From: Methylococcaceae bacterium UBA4132
GTDB lineage: Bacteria > Pseudomonadota > Gammaproteobacteria > Methylococcales > Methylomonadaceae
Assembly: GCA_002380945.1 (NCBI GenBank)
Contig: DFWO01000178.1
Coordinates: forward strand, 1 to 45,006
Length of the DNA stretch: 45,006 nt
Direction: 5' to 3'
The notes below the pieces were generated by a model, which saw only the letters and a program-made list of their open reading frames with translations, had not been told where the DNA came from and did no database searches. Below, in pieces: positions 1 to 7,804 of this stretch (the first letter of the stretch is position 1; each line of letters opens with the position of its first letter). The translations under genes and the position numbers were made by a program.

Positions 1-103
1 CACCTAATAATCCCTCTGGCAATAGCGGCTTCAGCAGCTTCCATTTCTTATTACTCAATTCTGTCGGGTATCGCTTGACTCGTTTAGTTCGCTTTTTTAT
101 CAA
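1..103 (-). mobile_element. IS5-family transposase, N-terminal part (runs off window edge)
   Basis: Reading the complementary strand from a TTG at 103 gives an open frame to the window edge with the peptide KRYPTELSNKKWKLLKPLLP. This is the typical start of IS5-group transposases of the DUF4096 type, whose family pattern is K/R-R-Y-P-S/T-D/E-L-S/T, then W, then L, then PLLP. Only about 34 codons lie in the window, so it cannot be told whether the element is complete further left or truncated. It shows that an insertion sequence abuts the left side of the plasmid-type HTH gene and the atp operon. Confidence 0.7.
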
Positions 104-140
104 AATTAAGAACAAAAATGCTTGTTTTACTCTTGCTTTT

Positions 141-160
141 GTACTTTTAAAACACGTTCT
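141..160 (-). repeat. Candidate terminal inverted repeat of the IS5-type element
   Basis: On the minus strand this segment reads AGAACGTGTTTTAAAAGTAC, about 40 bp upstream of the transposase start. That is a reasonable place for the IS end, and the sequence resembles the GAACGTGTTT-type ends of some IS5-family elements. A TTA just outside could be a 3-bp TNA target. The partner end lies outside the window, so this is tentative. Confidence 0.3.
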
Positions 161-183
161 AAGGAAGCAAACACTACATCAAT

Positions 184-540
184 TTATTTCCAAAATTTTT
201 TGAACAAACCAAGTGTAGACTGAGGAGTAACAAGCTTGCTTTCAATTATGTTTAATAGCCGTTCCTCACGATGAATAGCTTCACGTTTTAACTCCTTTAT
301 ATCGTGTACCAAATATTCAACCTGATCCATTAACCATTGTTCATGCTCAGAAATGGGCGGTTGCGAAGTAGTATCACATTTACTCGCAGTTTTTGGATTT
401 AGCTCTTCATAACATTTGATTAGATCATTGGTGTCTATGCCCTTACCTGTTTTAGTAAGTTTGCCCGAAGCAATATGTCGATTGATTGTTGACCGAGAAA
501 GTCCTGTCAATTCCGTAGCTCTTTGTATTGAAACGATCAT
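184..540 (-). CDS. Plasmid-type helix-turn-helix DNA-binding protein
   Basis: This is a 118-residue protein. Residues 3-25 (VSIQRATELTGLSRSTINRH) form a MerR/excisionase-like helix-turn-helix that matches the N-terminus of small DNA-binding proteins coded next to replication genes on Acinetobacter-type plasmids and of ColE1 Exc1-like proteins. A charged, heptad-like stretch at about residues 70-100 (VEYLVHDIKELKREAIHREE) probably forms a coiled coil, and the protein ends in a basic-aromatic tail (FKKFWK), both also seen in that family. It is probably a dimeric DNA-binding protein. A 13-bp perfect palindrome lies 50 bp upstream of the start. No partner replication or mobilisation gene is present, so it looks like a stray gene from a plasmid or integrated element beside the IS5 end. 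Family assignment is from pattern recall; its target is unknown. Confidence 0.6.
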   Translation of the reverse strand: MIVSIQRATELTGLSRSTINRHIASGKLTKTGKGIDTNDLIKCYEELNPKTASKCDTTSQPPISEHEQWLMDQVEYLVHDIKELKREAIHREERLLNIIESKLVTPQSTLGLFKKFWK

Positions 541-589
541 AAAATTATACTCAAATAAAAATGACGTATCTTAAAGTTTAGCAATAATA

Positions 590-602
590 GTTCATTATGA
601 AC
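590..602. promoter_or_regulatory. 13-bp perfect palindrome, possible operator
   Basis: The sequence GTTCATTATGAAC is a perfect inverted repeat around a central T. It lies in the divergent region between the HTH gene and atpI, 50 bp upstream of the HTH start and 103 bp upstream of the atp -35 box. Its place suits autoregulation by the HTH protein. That is inference only, and a short AT-rich palindrome can occur by chance. Confidence 0.25.
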
Positions 603-704
603 AATTATAAAATATCCTCTATGAAAACACCGCCAGACAAACTTAATTACTAGAATTTCCATGCGTTTTTAATACAAATGTCTTGCCCAAAGTGCGGTAA
701 AATC

Positions 705-733
705 TTGATTTAATGAAGCCTGATAGCTATAAT
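705..733 (+). promoter_or_regulatory. Sigma-70 promoter of the atp operon
   Basis: A -35 element TTGATT (705-710) is followed after exactly 17 nt by a perfect -10 element TATAAT (728-733). Transcription should start near 740, leaving a leader of about 20 nt before the GTG start of atpI. No other equally good promoter is visible before atpB, so it probably drives the whole atp operon. Confidence 0.75.
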
Positions 734-761
734 CCATCAGCTATTATGTTTGGAGAGTCAT

Positions 762-1121
762 GTGACAGATAGAAAATACTCTACTGTCGTTAAGATACTG
801 AGCTATCAGGTTTTAATAATACTTATCGTCACCACTGGCTTTGCTGTTAAAGAGGGCGGACAACAAGCCTTATCTGCTATTTTAGGCGGCATGGCTGCCT
901 TTGTTCCCAACCTGTACTTTGCACTACGAATACACAGGTCGGCAGGACAAGAGGCGAGAAAAATTGTCAATTCTTTTTATGCAGGTGAATCAGGTAAATT
1001 GTTATTAACCGTCGCATTATTCATGATGATTTTTCAAATACCAAACATACAAACATTACCACTGTTAGTTAGCTATGTAGCCACGCTATCAGTTTTTTGG
1101 TTCGCATTATTGATGCGTTGA
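762..1121 (+). CDS. atpI: ATP synthase accessory protein AtpI
   Basis: This small membrane protein of 119 residues is the first gene of the atp operon. AtpI/UncI proteins help assemble the c-ring and are not part of the finished enzyme. Four hydrophobic segments can be seen (about residues 10-28, 32-52, 72-93 and 95-115), as usual for the family. I chose the GTG at 762 because GGAGAG (752-757) sits just upstream; an in-frame TTG at 750 would overlap that ribosome-binding site. The stop is 27 nt before atpB. Sequence conservation is weak in this family, so the call rests on topology and position. Confidence 0.85.
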   Translation: MTDRKYSTVVKILSYQVLIILIVTTGFAVKEGGQQALSAILGGMAAFVPNLYFALRIHRSAGQEARKIVNSFYAGESGKLLLTVALFMMIFQIPNIQTLPLLVSYVATLSVFWFALLMR

Positions 1122-1148
1122 CATTATTATTTTTCAAAGAGAGGAACG

Positions 1149-1928
1149 ATGGCTACCGAAGCTCACGCCGCCGAAGGTGCAACTGGCTATATCATTCACC
1201 ATTTAACGCCGCTACATGTAGGCGAGGGTTTTTGGACGCTACATCTGGATACTTTGTTTTTTTCGGCTGTGCTAGGTGGATTGTTTGTTTGGTTCTTTAA
1301 AACCGCCGCTGAAAAAGCGACATCGGACGTACCTAACTTACTGCAAAGTTTCGTTGAAATGCTGATTGAATTTGTCGATACACAGGTCAAAGACAGCTTT
1401 CATGGTCATAATAAATTAATCGCGCCTTTAGCACTAACTATCTTTTGCTGGGTATTTTTGTGGAACTTTATGGACTTGTTCCCCGTTGATATATTACCTT
1501 TAATTGGTTCAATGATGGGCATTGATTATTTGCGCGTTGTACCGAGTACCGATTTGAATGCAACCTTTGCTTTATCTATTACGGTCTTTTGTTTGATTAT
1601 TTTCTATAGCTTAAAAGTAAAAGGTCCAATACATTTTGCTAAAGAATTGTTGTTGCACCCCTTTAATCATTGGGCGTTAATCCCATTTAATCTGTTACTA
1701 AATTTTGTTGAATACCTGGCAAAGCCTATTTCATTAGCTCTGCGGTTATTTGGCAATCTGTATGCAGGTGAACTTATTTTCATTTTGATAGCATTATTGC
1801 CTTGGTATATGCAACCCGTTTTGAGTTTCCCTTGGGCAATTTTCCATATTCTAATTATCACACTTCAAGCCTTTATTTTCATGGTATTAACCATTGTTTA
1901 CCTGAGTATGGCACACGAAGATCATTAA
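1149..1928 (+). CDS. atpB: F-type ATP synthase subunit a
   Basis: Subunit a forms the proton half-channels of the Fo motor in the inner membrane. The 259-residue protein has several hydrophobic helices and the family signature LALRLFGNLYAGE, whose arginine (residue 199) is the essential residue facing the c-ring carboxylate. A good ribosome-binding site (AGAGAGGAAC) precedes the ATG. The stop lies 47 nt before atpE. Nothing suggests sodium specificity here; the c subunit also looks proton-type. Confidence 0.97.
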   Translation: MATEAHAAEGATGYIIHHLTPLHVGEGFWTLHLDTLFFSAVLGGLFVWFFKTAAEKATSDVPNLLQSFVEMLIEFVDTQVKDSFHGHNKLIAPLALTIFCWVFLWNFMDLFPVDILPLIGSMMGIDYLRVVPSTDLNATFALSITVFCLIIFYSLKVKGPIHFAKELLLHPFNHWALIPFNLLLNFVEYLAKPISLALRLFGNLYAGELIFILIALLPWYMQPVLSFPWAIFHILIITLQAFIFMVLTIVYLSMAHEDH

Positions 1929-1975
1929 TATTTTTTAACACTTTTTTATAACTTAATTAACCGTTTGGAGGTTTC

Positions 1976-2263
1976 ATGGAAATTGCAAAATTAATCGCTG
2001 ATGTACAAGGCATGACTGCTATTGCAGTAGGTCTGGTTCTTGGTATGGGTGCGTTAGGAACAGCGATCGGTTTCGGTCTATTGGGCGGAAAATTCTTGGA
2101 AGGTGCTGCACGTCAACCTGAAATGGTACCTATGTTACAAGTAAAAATGTTCGTTGTTGCAGGTCTATTAGACGCGGTAACCATGATCGGTGTTGGTTTG
2201 GCGTTATTCTTTACTTTCGCAAATCCATTCCTGTCTGCGGTAACAGCAGCAGCTGCGGGTTAA
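1976..2263 (+). CDS. atpE: F-type ATP synthase subunit c
   Basis: This 95-residue hairpin of two membrane helices assembles into the rotor ring of Fo. The polar loop GGKFLEGAARQPE between the helices binds gamma and epsilon. The proton-carrying carboxylate is Asp66 in GLLDAVTMIGVG, matching Asp61 of E. coli. No extra Gln/Glu sodium-binding set is seen, so proton coupling is expected. TTGGAGG sits 6 nt before the ATG, a strong ribosome-binding site fitting the high copy number of c. A C-terminal Ala-rich tail makes it longer than the 79-residue E. coli protein. Confidence 0.97.
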   Translation: MEIAKLIADVQGMTAIAVGLVLGMGALGTAIGFGLLGGKFLEGAARQPEMVPMLQVKMFVVAGLLDAVTMIGVGLALFFTFANPFLSAVTAAAAG

Positions 2264-2302
2264 TCGAACTGTCGTGTTTAATAGCAACAAGAGGAACGCA
2301 TC

Positions 2303-2776
2303 GTGAGCATCAATGCTACTCTGATTGGGCAAATGATTACATTTGCACTTCTGGTATGGTTTACCATGAAGTACATTTGGCCGCCTTTATTTGACTCGTT
2401 AGAAGAACGTAGAAAGAAAATTGCTGATGGTTTGGCAGCGGCTGAAAAAGGTCAAGAAAACATGCACTTGGCTGAGAAAAAAGCCAAAAATGTTATCAAA
2501 GAAGCCAAAGAACAATCTTCAGAGATTGTCAACCAAGCTCAAAAACGCGCAAATGAATTGATTGAAGAATCAAAAGACACCGCTAAAAAAGAAGGTGAAC
2601 GCATGATTCTGGCAGCAAAAGCGCAAATTGAACAAGAAATACAACAGGCAAGAGAAAGTTTGCGTCAAGAAGTTGCCGCTTTGGCATTTAGTGCCGCAGA
2701 GCAAATTCTGGGTGCGGAAATTGATAAAGCCAAGCATCGAGACATTATAAGCAAAGTCTCTAATCAACTAGGTTAA
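2303..2776 (+). CDS. atpF: F-type ATP synthase subunit b
   Basis: Subunit b is the peripheral stalk linking Fo to F1. The 157-residue protein has one N-terminal membrane helix (about residues 5-24) followed by a long charged alpha-helix rich in Ala, Glu, Lys and Gln, typical of the dimeric coiled-coil stalk. Length matches E. coli b (156). The start codon is GTG, placed by GAGGAA 6 nt upstream. Only one b-type gene is present, so the stalk should be a b2 homodimer. The gene ends 5 nt before atpH. Confidence 0.96.
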   Translation: MSINATLIGQMITFALLVWFTMKYIWPPLFDSLEERRKKIADGLAAAEKGQENMHLAEKKAKNVIKEAKEQSSEIVNQAQKRANELIEESKDTAKKEGERMILAAKAQIEQEIQQARESLRQEVAALAFSAAEQILGAEIDKAKHRDIISKVSNQLG

Positions 2777-2781
2777 GCAGT

Positions 2782-3315
2782 ATGAGCGAACTGGCAACAT
2801 TGGCAAGACCTTATGCGGTAGCTACGTTTAAAAGAGCCAAAGAAACGAACTCGACTAAAAAATGGTCCGAAAATTTGGCGTTTATGTCGGCTGTCCTAAG
2901 TAATAAAGACATTTCTGTTGTAATTGATAATCCAAAAGTAAACAAGCAAGCATTGTCAGCATTCGTGCTGGATATTTGCCAAGGGCAAGTAAATGAAGAA
3001 GCTGAAAATCTTCTCCAGTTACTCGTTCACAATAATCGGCTGACTTTAGTTCCCATCATTGCCACGCTTTTTGAAGCCTACAAGACAGAAGATGAAGGTT
3101 ATGTCGATGTTGAAGTCGTTGTCGCTTATGCCTTCTCTAAAGAAGAAAAGCCTAAGTTCGCTTCAACTTTGGAAAAAACCCTCGGTAAAAAAGTCAACAT
3201 GAATATAACCGTAGATAAGTCATTAATTGGCGGTGTTCTAGTACGCGCGGGCGACCGAGTGATTGACGGTTCTATTAGAGGCCAGCTTCAACACATGCAA
3301 AAGACTCTACAGTGA
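2782..3315 (+). CDS. atpH: F-type ATP synthase subunit delta
   Basis: Subunit delta caps F1 and joins it to the b dimer. The 177-residue length equals that of E. coli delta. The N-terminal helical domain starts with LATLARPYAVATFKRA, and the C-terminus carries the conserved LIGGVLVRAGDRVIDGSIRGQL segment, split here as LIGGVLVRAG and VIDGSIRGQL. The 5-nt gap from atpF and the weak ribosome-binding site suggest translational coupling. Confidence 0.95.
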   Translation: MSELATLARPYAVATFKRAKETNSTKKWSENLAFMSAVLSNKDISVVIDNPKVNKQALSAFVLDICQGQVNEEAENLLQLLVHNNRLTLVPIIATLFEAYKTEDEGYVDVEVVVAYAFSKEEKPKFASTLEKTLGKKVNMNITVDKSLIGGVLVRAGDRVIDGSIRGQLQHMQKTLQ

Positions 3316-3330
3316 GAGTGAGAAAAGCAC

Positions 3331-4872
3331 ATGCAATTAAACCCATCTGAAATAAGCGATCTAATTAAAAAGAAGATCGAAAACTTTAACCTGAGTGCAG
3401 AAGCGCACACAGAAGGTACAGTAGTCAGTGTTACTGACGGTATTGTGCGAGTACATGGCTTGTCGGAAGCAATGCAAGGTGAAATGTTGGAATTTCCAGG
3501 CAACACCTTTGGTATGGCTTTAAACCTTGAAAGAGATTCAGTCGGTGTGGTGGTATTAGGTTCATACCAGCATATTTCTGAAGGAGATACCGTCAAATGT
3601 ACTGGAAAAATTTTAGAAGTACCTGTCGGTGAAGCTCTACTTGGTCGCGTTGTTGACGCACTCGGTAATCCTATTGATGGTAAAGGTGCAATTGATACCA
3701 CCGAAACATCACCTATCGAAAAAATCGCACCAGGTGTTATTGCCCGTCAATCGGTTGACCAGCCTGTACAATTAGGTTTGAAATCTATTGATGCGATGAT
3801 TCCTGTCGGTCGTGGTCAACGTGAGTTAATCATTGGTGACCGTCAAACAGGTAAAACAGCAATTGCAATTGATGCCATCATCAATCAAAAAGGTACTGGC
3901 ATTAAATGTATCTATGTGGCGATTGGACAAAAACGTTCATCCATTGCTAACGTAGTGCGTAAACTAGAAGAACACGGCGCGATGGCACACACCATCATCG
4001 TCTCGGCTTCTGCGTCAGAATCAGCTGCACTCCAATTCATCGCCCCTTATACAGGTTGTTCGATGGGTGAATTCTTTAGAGACCGTGGCGAAGATGCGTT
4101 AATCATTTATGACGATTTAACCAAACAAGCATGGGCTTATCGCCAGATTTCACTGTTATTGCGTCGTCCACCAGGTCGTGAAGCGTATCCTGGTGACGTT
4201 TTCTATTTGCATTCGCGTTTACTAGAAAGAGCCTCGCGCATTAATGCTGATGAAGTTGAAAAACTCACTAACGGCAAAGTAAAAGGTAAAACAGGTTCTT
4301 TAACTGCCTTGCCAATTATTGAAACCCAAGGCGGTGACGTATCGGCTTTCGTACCAACTAACGTTATTTCGATTACTGACGGTCAAATCTTCTTGGAAAG
4401 TAGTTTATTTAACTCAGGTATTCGTCCTGCGGTGAATGCGGGCTTGTCGGTATCACGGGTTGGTGGTGCTGCACAAACTAAAATCATTAAGAAATTAGGT
4501 GGTGGTACCCGTTTAGACTTAGCGCAATACCGTGAATTAGCTGCATTTGCTCAGTTCGCCTCGGACTTAGATGAAAGCACGCGTAAACAGCTAGAACGTG
4601 GTCAACGCGTCACTGAATTGATGAAGCAAAATCAATATTCACCCATGTCAGTTGCACAAATGGCAGTGTCATTGTTTGCAGCTAACGAAGGGTTCCTTGA
4701 TAACGTTGAAGTCAACAAAGTACTCGCTTTTGAAGCAGCTTTACAGTTGTACATGAAATCAGAACATTCTGAATTAATGGACAGCATTAATGCAACTGGC
4801 GATTTTAGTAATGAAATTAAGCAGGGTATGCAAACTGCTATCGAAACTTTCATTAAAACTCATAGTTGGTAA
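3331..4872 (+). CDS. atpA: F-type ATP synthase subunit alpha
   Basis: Alpha carries the non-catalytic nucleotide sites of the alpha3beta3 head. The protein has 513 residues, the same as E. coli. The P-loop GDRQTGKTA starts at residue 169, and the arginine finger lies in LSVSRVGGAAQ at Arg376, both in the E. coli positions. The N-terminal beta-barrel, central nucleotide-binding domain and C-terminal helical domain are all complete. A GAGTGAGA ribosome-binding site precedes the ATG, and the stop is 12 nt before atpG. Confidence 0.98.
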   Translation: MQLNPSEISDLIKKKIENFNLSAEAHTEGTVVSVTDGIVRVHGLSEAMQGEMLEFPGNTFGMALNLERDSVGVVVLGSYQHISEGDTVKCTGKILEVPVGEALLGRVVDALGNPIDGKGAIDTTETSPIEKIAPGVIARQSVDQPVQLGLKSIDAMIPVGRGQRELIIGDRQTGKTAIAIDAIINQKGTGIKCIYVAIGQKRSSIANVVRKLEEHGAMAHTIIVSASASESAALQFIAPYTGCSMGEFFRDRGEDALIIYDDLTKQAWAYRQISLLLRRPPGREAYPGDVFYLHSRLLERASRINADEVEKLTNGKVKGKTGSLTALPIIETQGGDVSAFVPTNVISITDGQIFLESSLFNSGIRPAVNAGLSVSRVGGAAQTKIIKKLGGGTRLDLAQYRELAAFAQFASDLDESTRKQLERGQRVTELMKQNQYSPMSVAQMAVSLFAANEGFLDNVEVNKVLAFEAALQLYMKSEHSELMDSINATGDFSNEIKQGMQTAIETFIKTHSW

Positions 4873-4884
4873 AAGGGTCTCCTT

Positions 4885-5748
4885 ATGGCTGTTGGTAAAG
4901 AAATACGCACTAAGATTGCGAGTATTAAAAATACTCAAAAAATTACTCGCGCAATGGAAAAAGTTGCTGCCAGTAAGATGCGTAAAACAAAAGACAGAAT
5001 GCAGGCAACACGTCCCTACTCTAAAAAAATTGCTAGAATTATTAAGCACTTGGCTCATGCGAATCCAGAGTACAAACATTCATTTCTTGTTAAACGTGAA
5101 GTAAAACGAATTGGCATTATCGTCATTAGTTCTGATCGTGGCTTGTGCGGCGGGTTAAATTCAAATTTATTCAGAAAAGCCCTGACGCATTTATCACAAT
5201 GGAGTAAGGATGGTATCGAAGTAGATATTGCGACGATTGGCGGTAAAGCGGCTGGATTTTTTGGCAACTTGAAAACAAATGTCGTCGGTCATATAGCCAA
5301 ATTAGGTGATATTCCACATTTACAAGATGTTGTGGGTGTCATTAAGATTATGCTAGATGCTTATGAACAGGGGCGTATTGACGAATTGTATGTCATCAAT
5401 AATGAATTCATTAATACGATGACGCAACGACCTGTTATTCAACAGTTGCTTCCTGTAGTCGCTTGCGAACTAGATCAAAATCTAAGCGGTCATTGGGACT
5501 ATATTTATGAGCCAGATGCTAAAGAGGTTTTAGATCATTTATTAATTCGTTATGTTGAGTCTATCGTTTATCAGGGTCTGGTTGAGAACAATGCTTGTGA
5601 ACAAGCCGCTAGAATGGTCGCGATGAAGAGTGCTTCGGATAATGCGGGCAATCTTATCAGCGAGTTGCAACTGATTTACAACAAAGCCAGACAAGCCGCT
5701 ATCACTCAGGAAATTTCAGAAATTGTTGCCGGTGCCGCAGCTGTTTAG
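4885..5748 (+). CDS. atpG: F-type ATP synthase subunit gamma
   Basis: Gamma is the central rotor shaft. The 287-residue length matches E. coli. The N-terminal coiled-coil begins EIRTKIASIKNTQKITRAM, the central Rossmann-like part has SSDRGLCGGLNSN, and the C-terminal helix carries ARMVAMKSASDNAG, the segment that contacts the beta catch loops. No chloroplast-type redox insertion is present. The ATG is preceded by AAAAGGG. Confidence 0.97.
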   Translation: MAVGKEIRTKIASIKNTQKITRAMEKVAASKMRKTKDRMQATRPYSKKIARIIKHLAHANPEYKHSFLVKREVKRIGIIVISSDRGLCGGLNSNLFRKALTHLSQWSKDGIEVDIATIGGKAAGFFGNLKTNVVGHIAKLGDIPHLQDVVGVIKIMLDAYEQGRIDELYVINNEFINTMTQRPVIQQLLPVVACELDQNLSGHWDYIYEPDAKEVLDHLLIRYVESIVYQGLVENNACEQAARMVAMKSASDNAGNLISELQLIYNKARQAAITQEISEIVAGAAAV

Positions 5749-5784
5749 ACCTGCGCAAACAACACAACACAAGAGGACAACTCA

Positions 5785-7167
5785 ATGAGTTCGGGTAAAA
5801 TCGTTCAGATTATTGGTGCGGTCGTTGACGTGGAATTTTCACGCGAAGACCTACCCAAAGTATATGATGCGTTAAATGTAGAAAATAATGGTTTGGTGCT
5901 GGAAGTACAGCAACAACTCGGTGATGGCGTAGTTAGAACTATTGCTATGGGTAGTACCGATGGTTTAAGCAGAGGTTTAACTGTCGTCAATACTAATGCG
6001 GCTATTTCAGTGCCAGTCGGTCAAGAAACTCTAGGTCGTATCATGAATGTCTTGGGTGAACCCATAGACGAAAAAGGTGCGATTGGCGAAAAAGTTAAAT
6101 GGGGTATACATCGTGAAGCCCCTAGCTATGCTGAACAAGCCGCTGCTAATGAATTATTAGAAACAGGCATTAAAGTTATCGACTTGGTTTGCCCGTTTAC
6201 TAAAGGTGGTAAAGTTGGCTTATTCGGTGGTGCGGGCGTAGGCAAGACCGTCAATATGATGGAGTTGATTCGTAACATCGCTATCGAACACAGTGGTTAT
6301 TCGGTATTTGCTGGCGTAGGCGAGCGTACTCGTGAAGGTAATGACTTTTATCACGAAATGACTGACTCTAACGTTATCGACAAAGTATCGTTAGTCTATG
6401 GTCAAATGAACGAGCCACCTGGAAACAGATTGCGCGTGGCGTTGACAGGCTTAACAATGGCGGAATATTTCCGTGATGAAGGTCGTGACGTATTATTCTT
6501 CGTGGATAACATCTATCGTTACACTTTAGCGGGTACAGAAGTATCAGCGTTATTAGGTCGTATGCCTTCTGCGGTAGGTTATCAGCCAACACTTGCTGAA
6601 GAAATGGGTGTTTTACAAGAGCGTATTACGTCAACTAAAACAGGTTCTATTACCTCTATCCAAGCGGTTTATGTGCCTGCGGACGATTTAACTGACCCAT
6701 CGCCAGCGACTACTTTTGCTCACTTAGATGCGACCGTGGTATTGTCGAGACAAATTGCAGAATTAGGTATTTATCCTGCGATTGATCCATTGGATTCAAC
6801 CAGCCGTCAGCTTGACCCATTAGTGATTGGTCAAGAACATTACGAAGTAGCGCGTAGCGTGCAAGGTATTTTGCAACGTTATAAAGAATTGCGTGACATT
6901 ATCGCCATTCTAGGTATCGACGAATTATCTGAAGAAGATAAATTAACCGTTGCCAGAGCGCGTAAAATGCAACGTTTCTTATCGCAACCGTTCTTTGTTG
7001 CTGAAGTATTTACTGGTTCACCTGGAAAATATGTCTCATTAAAAGATACTATCGCAGGCTTTAAAGGCATTATTAACGGCGAATACGATACTATTCCAGA
7101 ACAAGCTTTCTACATGGTAGGCACGATCGAAGAAGTGTTGGAAAAAGCTAAAACAATGAAAGGTTAA
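5785..7167 (+). CDS. atpD: F-type ATP synthase subunit beta (catalytic)
   Basis: Beta carries the three catalytic sites making ATP from ADP and phosphate. The protein has 460 residues, as in E. coli. The P-loop GGAGVGKT spans residues 148-155, the catalytic glutamate lies in GERTREGND, and the DELSEED-type lever is present as DELSEED in the C-terminal domain. The ribosome-binding site is AGAGGA. It is followed by an unusually long 120-nt spacer before atpC that holds three potential stem-loops. Confidence 0.98.
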   Translation: MSSGKIVQIIGAVVDVEFSREDLPKVYDALNVENNGLVLEVQQQLGDGVVRTIAMGSTDGLSRGLTVVNTNAAISVPVGQETLGRIMNVLGEPIDEKGAIGEKVKWGIHREAPSYAEQAAANELLETGIKVIDLVCPFTKGGKVGLFGGAGVGKTVNMMELIRNIAIEHSGYSVFAGVGERTREGNDFYHEMTDSNVIDKVSLVYGQMNEPPGNRLRVALTGLTMAEYFRDEGRDVLFFVDNIYRYTLAGTEVSALLGRMPSAVGYQPTLAEEMGVLQERITSTKTGSITSIQAVYVPADDLTDPSPATTFAHLDATVVLSRQIAELGIYPAIDPLDSTSRQLDPLVIGQEHYEVARSVQGILQRYKELRDIIAILGIDELSEEDKLTVARARKMQRFLSQPFFVAEVFTGSPGKYVSLKDTIAGFKGIINGEYDTIPEQAFYMVGTIEEVLEKAKTMKG

Positions 7168-7180
7168 TTAGGATATAAAG

Positions 7181-7215
7181 CTCCCTATCTCGGTAGGGGT
7201 AGGGAGACAACCCTA
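7181..7215 (+). promoter_or_regulatory. Alternative stem-loops in the atpD-atpC spacer
   Basis: CTCCCTA (7181-7187) can pair with TAGGGAG (7200-7206) to form a 7-bp stem with a 12-nt loop. The same bases can instead form two adjacent 5-bp hairpins: CCCTA 7183-7187 with TAGGG 7194-7198, and TAGGG 7200-7204 with CCCTA 7211-7215. These folds exclude each other. No U-run follows, so this is not a simple terminator. It may slow ribosomes or RNases between beta and epsilon; that role is inferred. Confidence 0.4.
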
Positions 7216-7227
7216 ATTCAATCATTA

Positions 7228-7255
7228 GTTCACTGCCGCAGAGGCAGCTTAGGAA
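7228..7255 (+). CRISPR. Solitary type I-F-like CRISPR repeat between atpD and atpC
   Basis: The 28 nt start with GTTCACTGCCG, continue with a CAGA loop region and GGCAGCTTAGGAA. From memory the E. coli type I-F repeat differs only at two loop bases and at one A-to-G change near the 3' end (25 of 28 identical). The stem CTGCC/GGCAG with a 5-nt loop is the shape cut by Cas6f (Csy4). It occurs once in the window, no second repeat or spacer follows, and no cas gene is present. It is therefore a single repeat unit, not an array. It lies 32 nt upstream of the atpC start. Confidence 0.6.
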
Positions 7256-7287
7256 TAGCTTAATCATCAAACGAAACGGTAAAGAAA

Positions 7288-7710
7288 ATGACCATGATCG
7301 TACATGTAGACATCGTAAGCGCAGAAGAAGAAATATTTTCGGGTAGCGCGGAAATGGTATTTGCTCCCGCTGAAATGGGTGAAGTAGGTATCACGCCGCG
7401 TCATGCTCCGTTAATATCAAAACTTAAACCAGGTGAAGTTCGAATTAAAATTAATGAGGCAGAAACTCATCATTTTTATATATCAGGCGGTCTCTTAGAA
7501 GTACAGCCACACATGGTTATTATTCTGGCTGACACAGCGATAAGAGCAAAAGACATCGACGAAGCCGCAGCCCTACAGGCTAAAGCCAAAGCCGAAGAAG
7601 CTCTGGAAGATAAGAGCGGCAAACTGGATTATGGACAAGCACAAGCTCAGCTGGCTCAAGCTATCATGCAACTAAGAATGCTGGATAGACTGAGAAAGCG
7701 TGGCGGATAA
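7288..7710 (+). CDS. atpC: F-type ATP synthase subunit epsilon
   Basis: Epsilon joins gamma in the rotor and can inhibit ATP hydrolysis. The protein has 140 residues against 139 in E. coli. The N-terminal beta-sandwich begins IVHVDIVSAEEEIFSG and contains TPRHAPLISKLKPGEVRI; the C-terminal helical hairpin is Ala/Lys/Glu-rich. Two in-frame ATGs (7288, 7294) are possible starts; I kept the first because GGTAAAG precedes it. The gene is separated from atpD by a structured spacer and is followed by an intrinsic terminator. Confidence 0.96.
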   Translation: MTMIVHVDIVSAEEEIFSGSAEMVFAPAEMGEVGITPRHAPLISKLKPGEVRIKINEAETHHFYISGGLLEVQPHMVIILADTAIRAKDIDEAAALQAKAKAEEALEDKSGKLDYGQAQAQLAQAIMQLRMLDRLRKRGG

Positions 7711-7746
7711 TAAAAACATTAGTTTGCAACGTTTTTATGATTTTTC

Positions 7747-7787
7747 AAAAGCCTGATAACGTACACTACGCTATCGGGCTTTTTTTT
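7747..7787 (+). terminator. Intrinsic terminator of the atp operon
   Basis: The arm AAAAGCCTGATA (7747-7758) pairs with TATCGGGCTTTT (7772-7783) with one G-U pair, and is followed by a run of T. This fits a rho-independent terminator after atpC. Some read-through into glmU 18 nt later is possible. Confidence 0.85.
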
Positions 7788-7804
7788 GTTTAACAGGAAA
7801 TGAG

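Noticed and set aside
1097..1300. Open frame overlapping the start of atpB
   Set aside because: It is out of frame with the clear atpB gene, has no matching family and no ribosome-binding site of its own; many such shadows occur in this window.
4790..5104. Open frame across the atpA-atpG junction
   Set aside because: It overlaps two well-supported ATP synthase genes in another frame and its Leu/Lys-rich product looks like a frame shadow.
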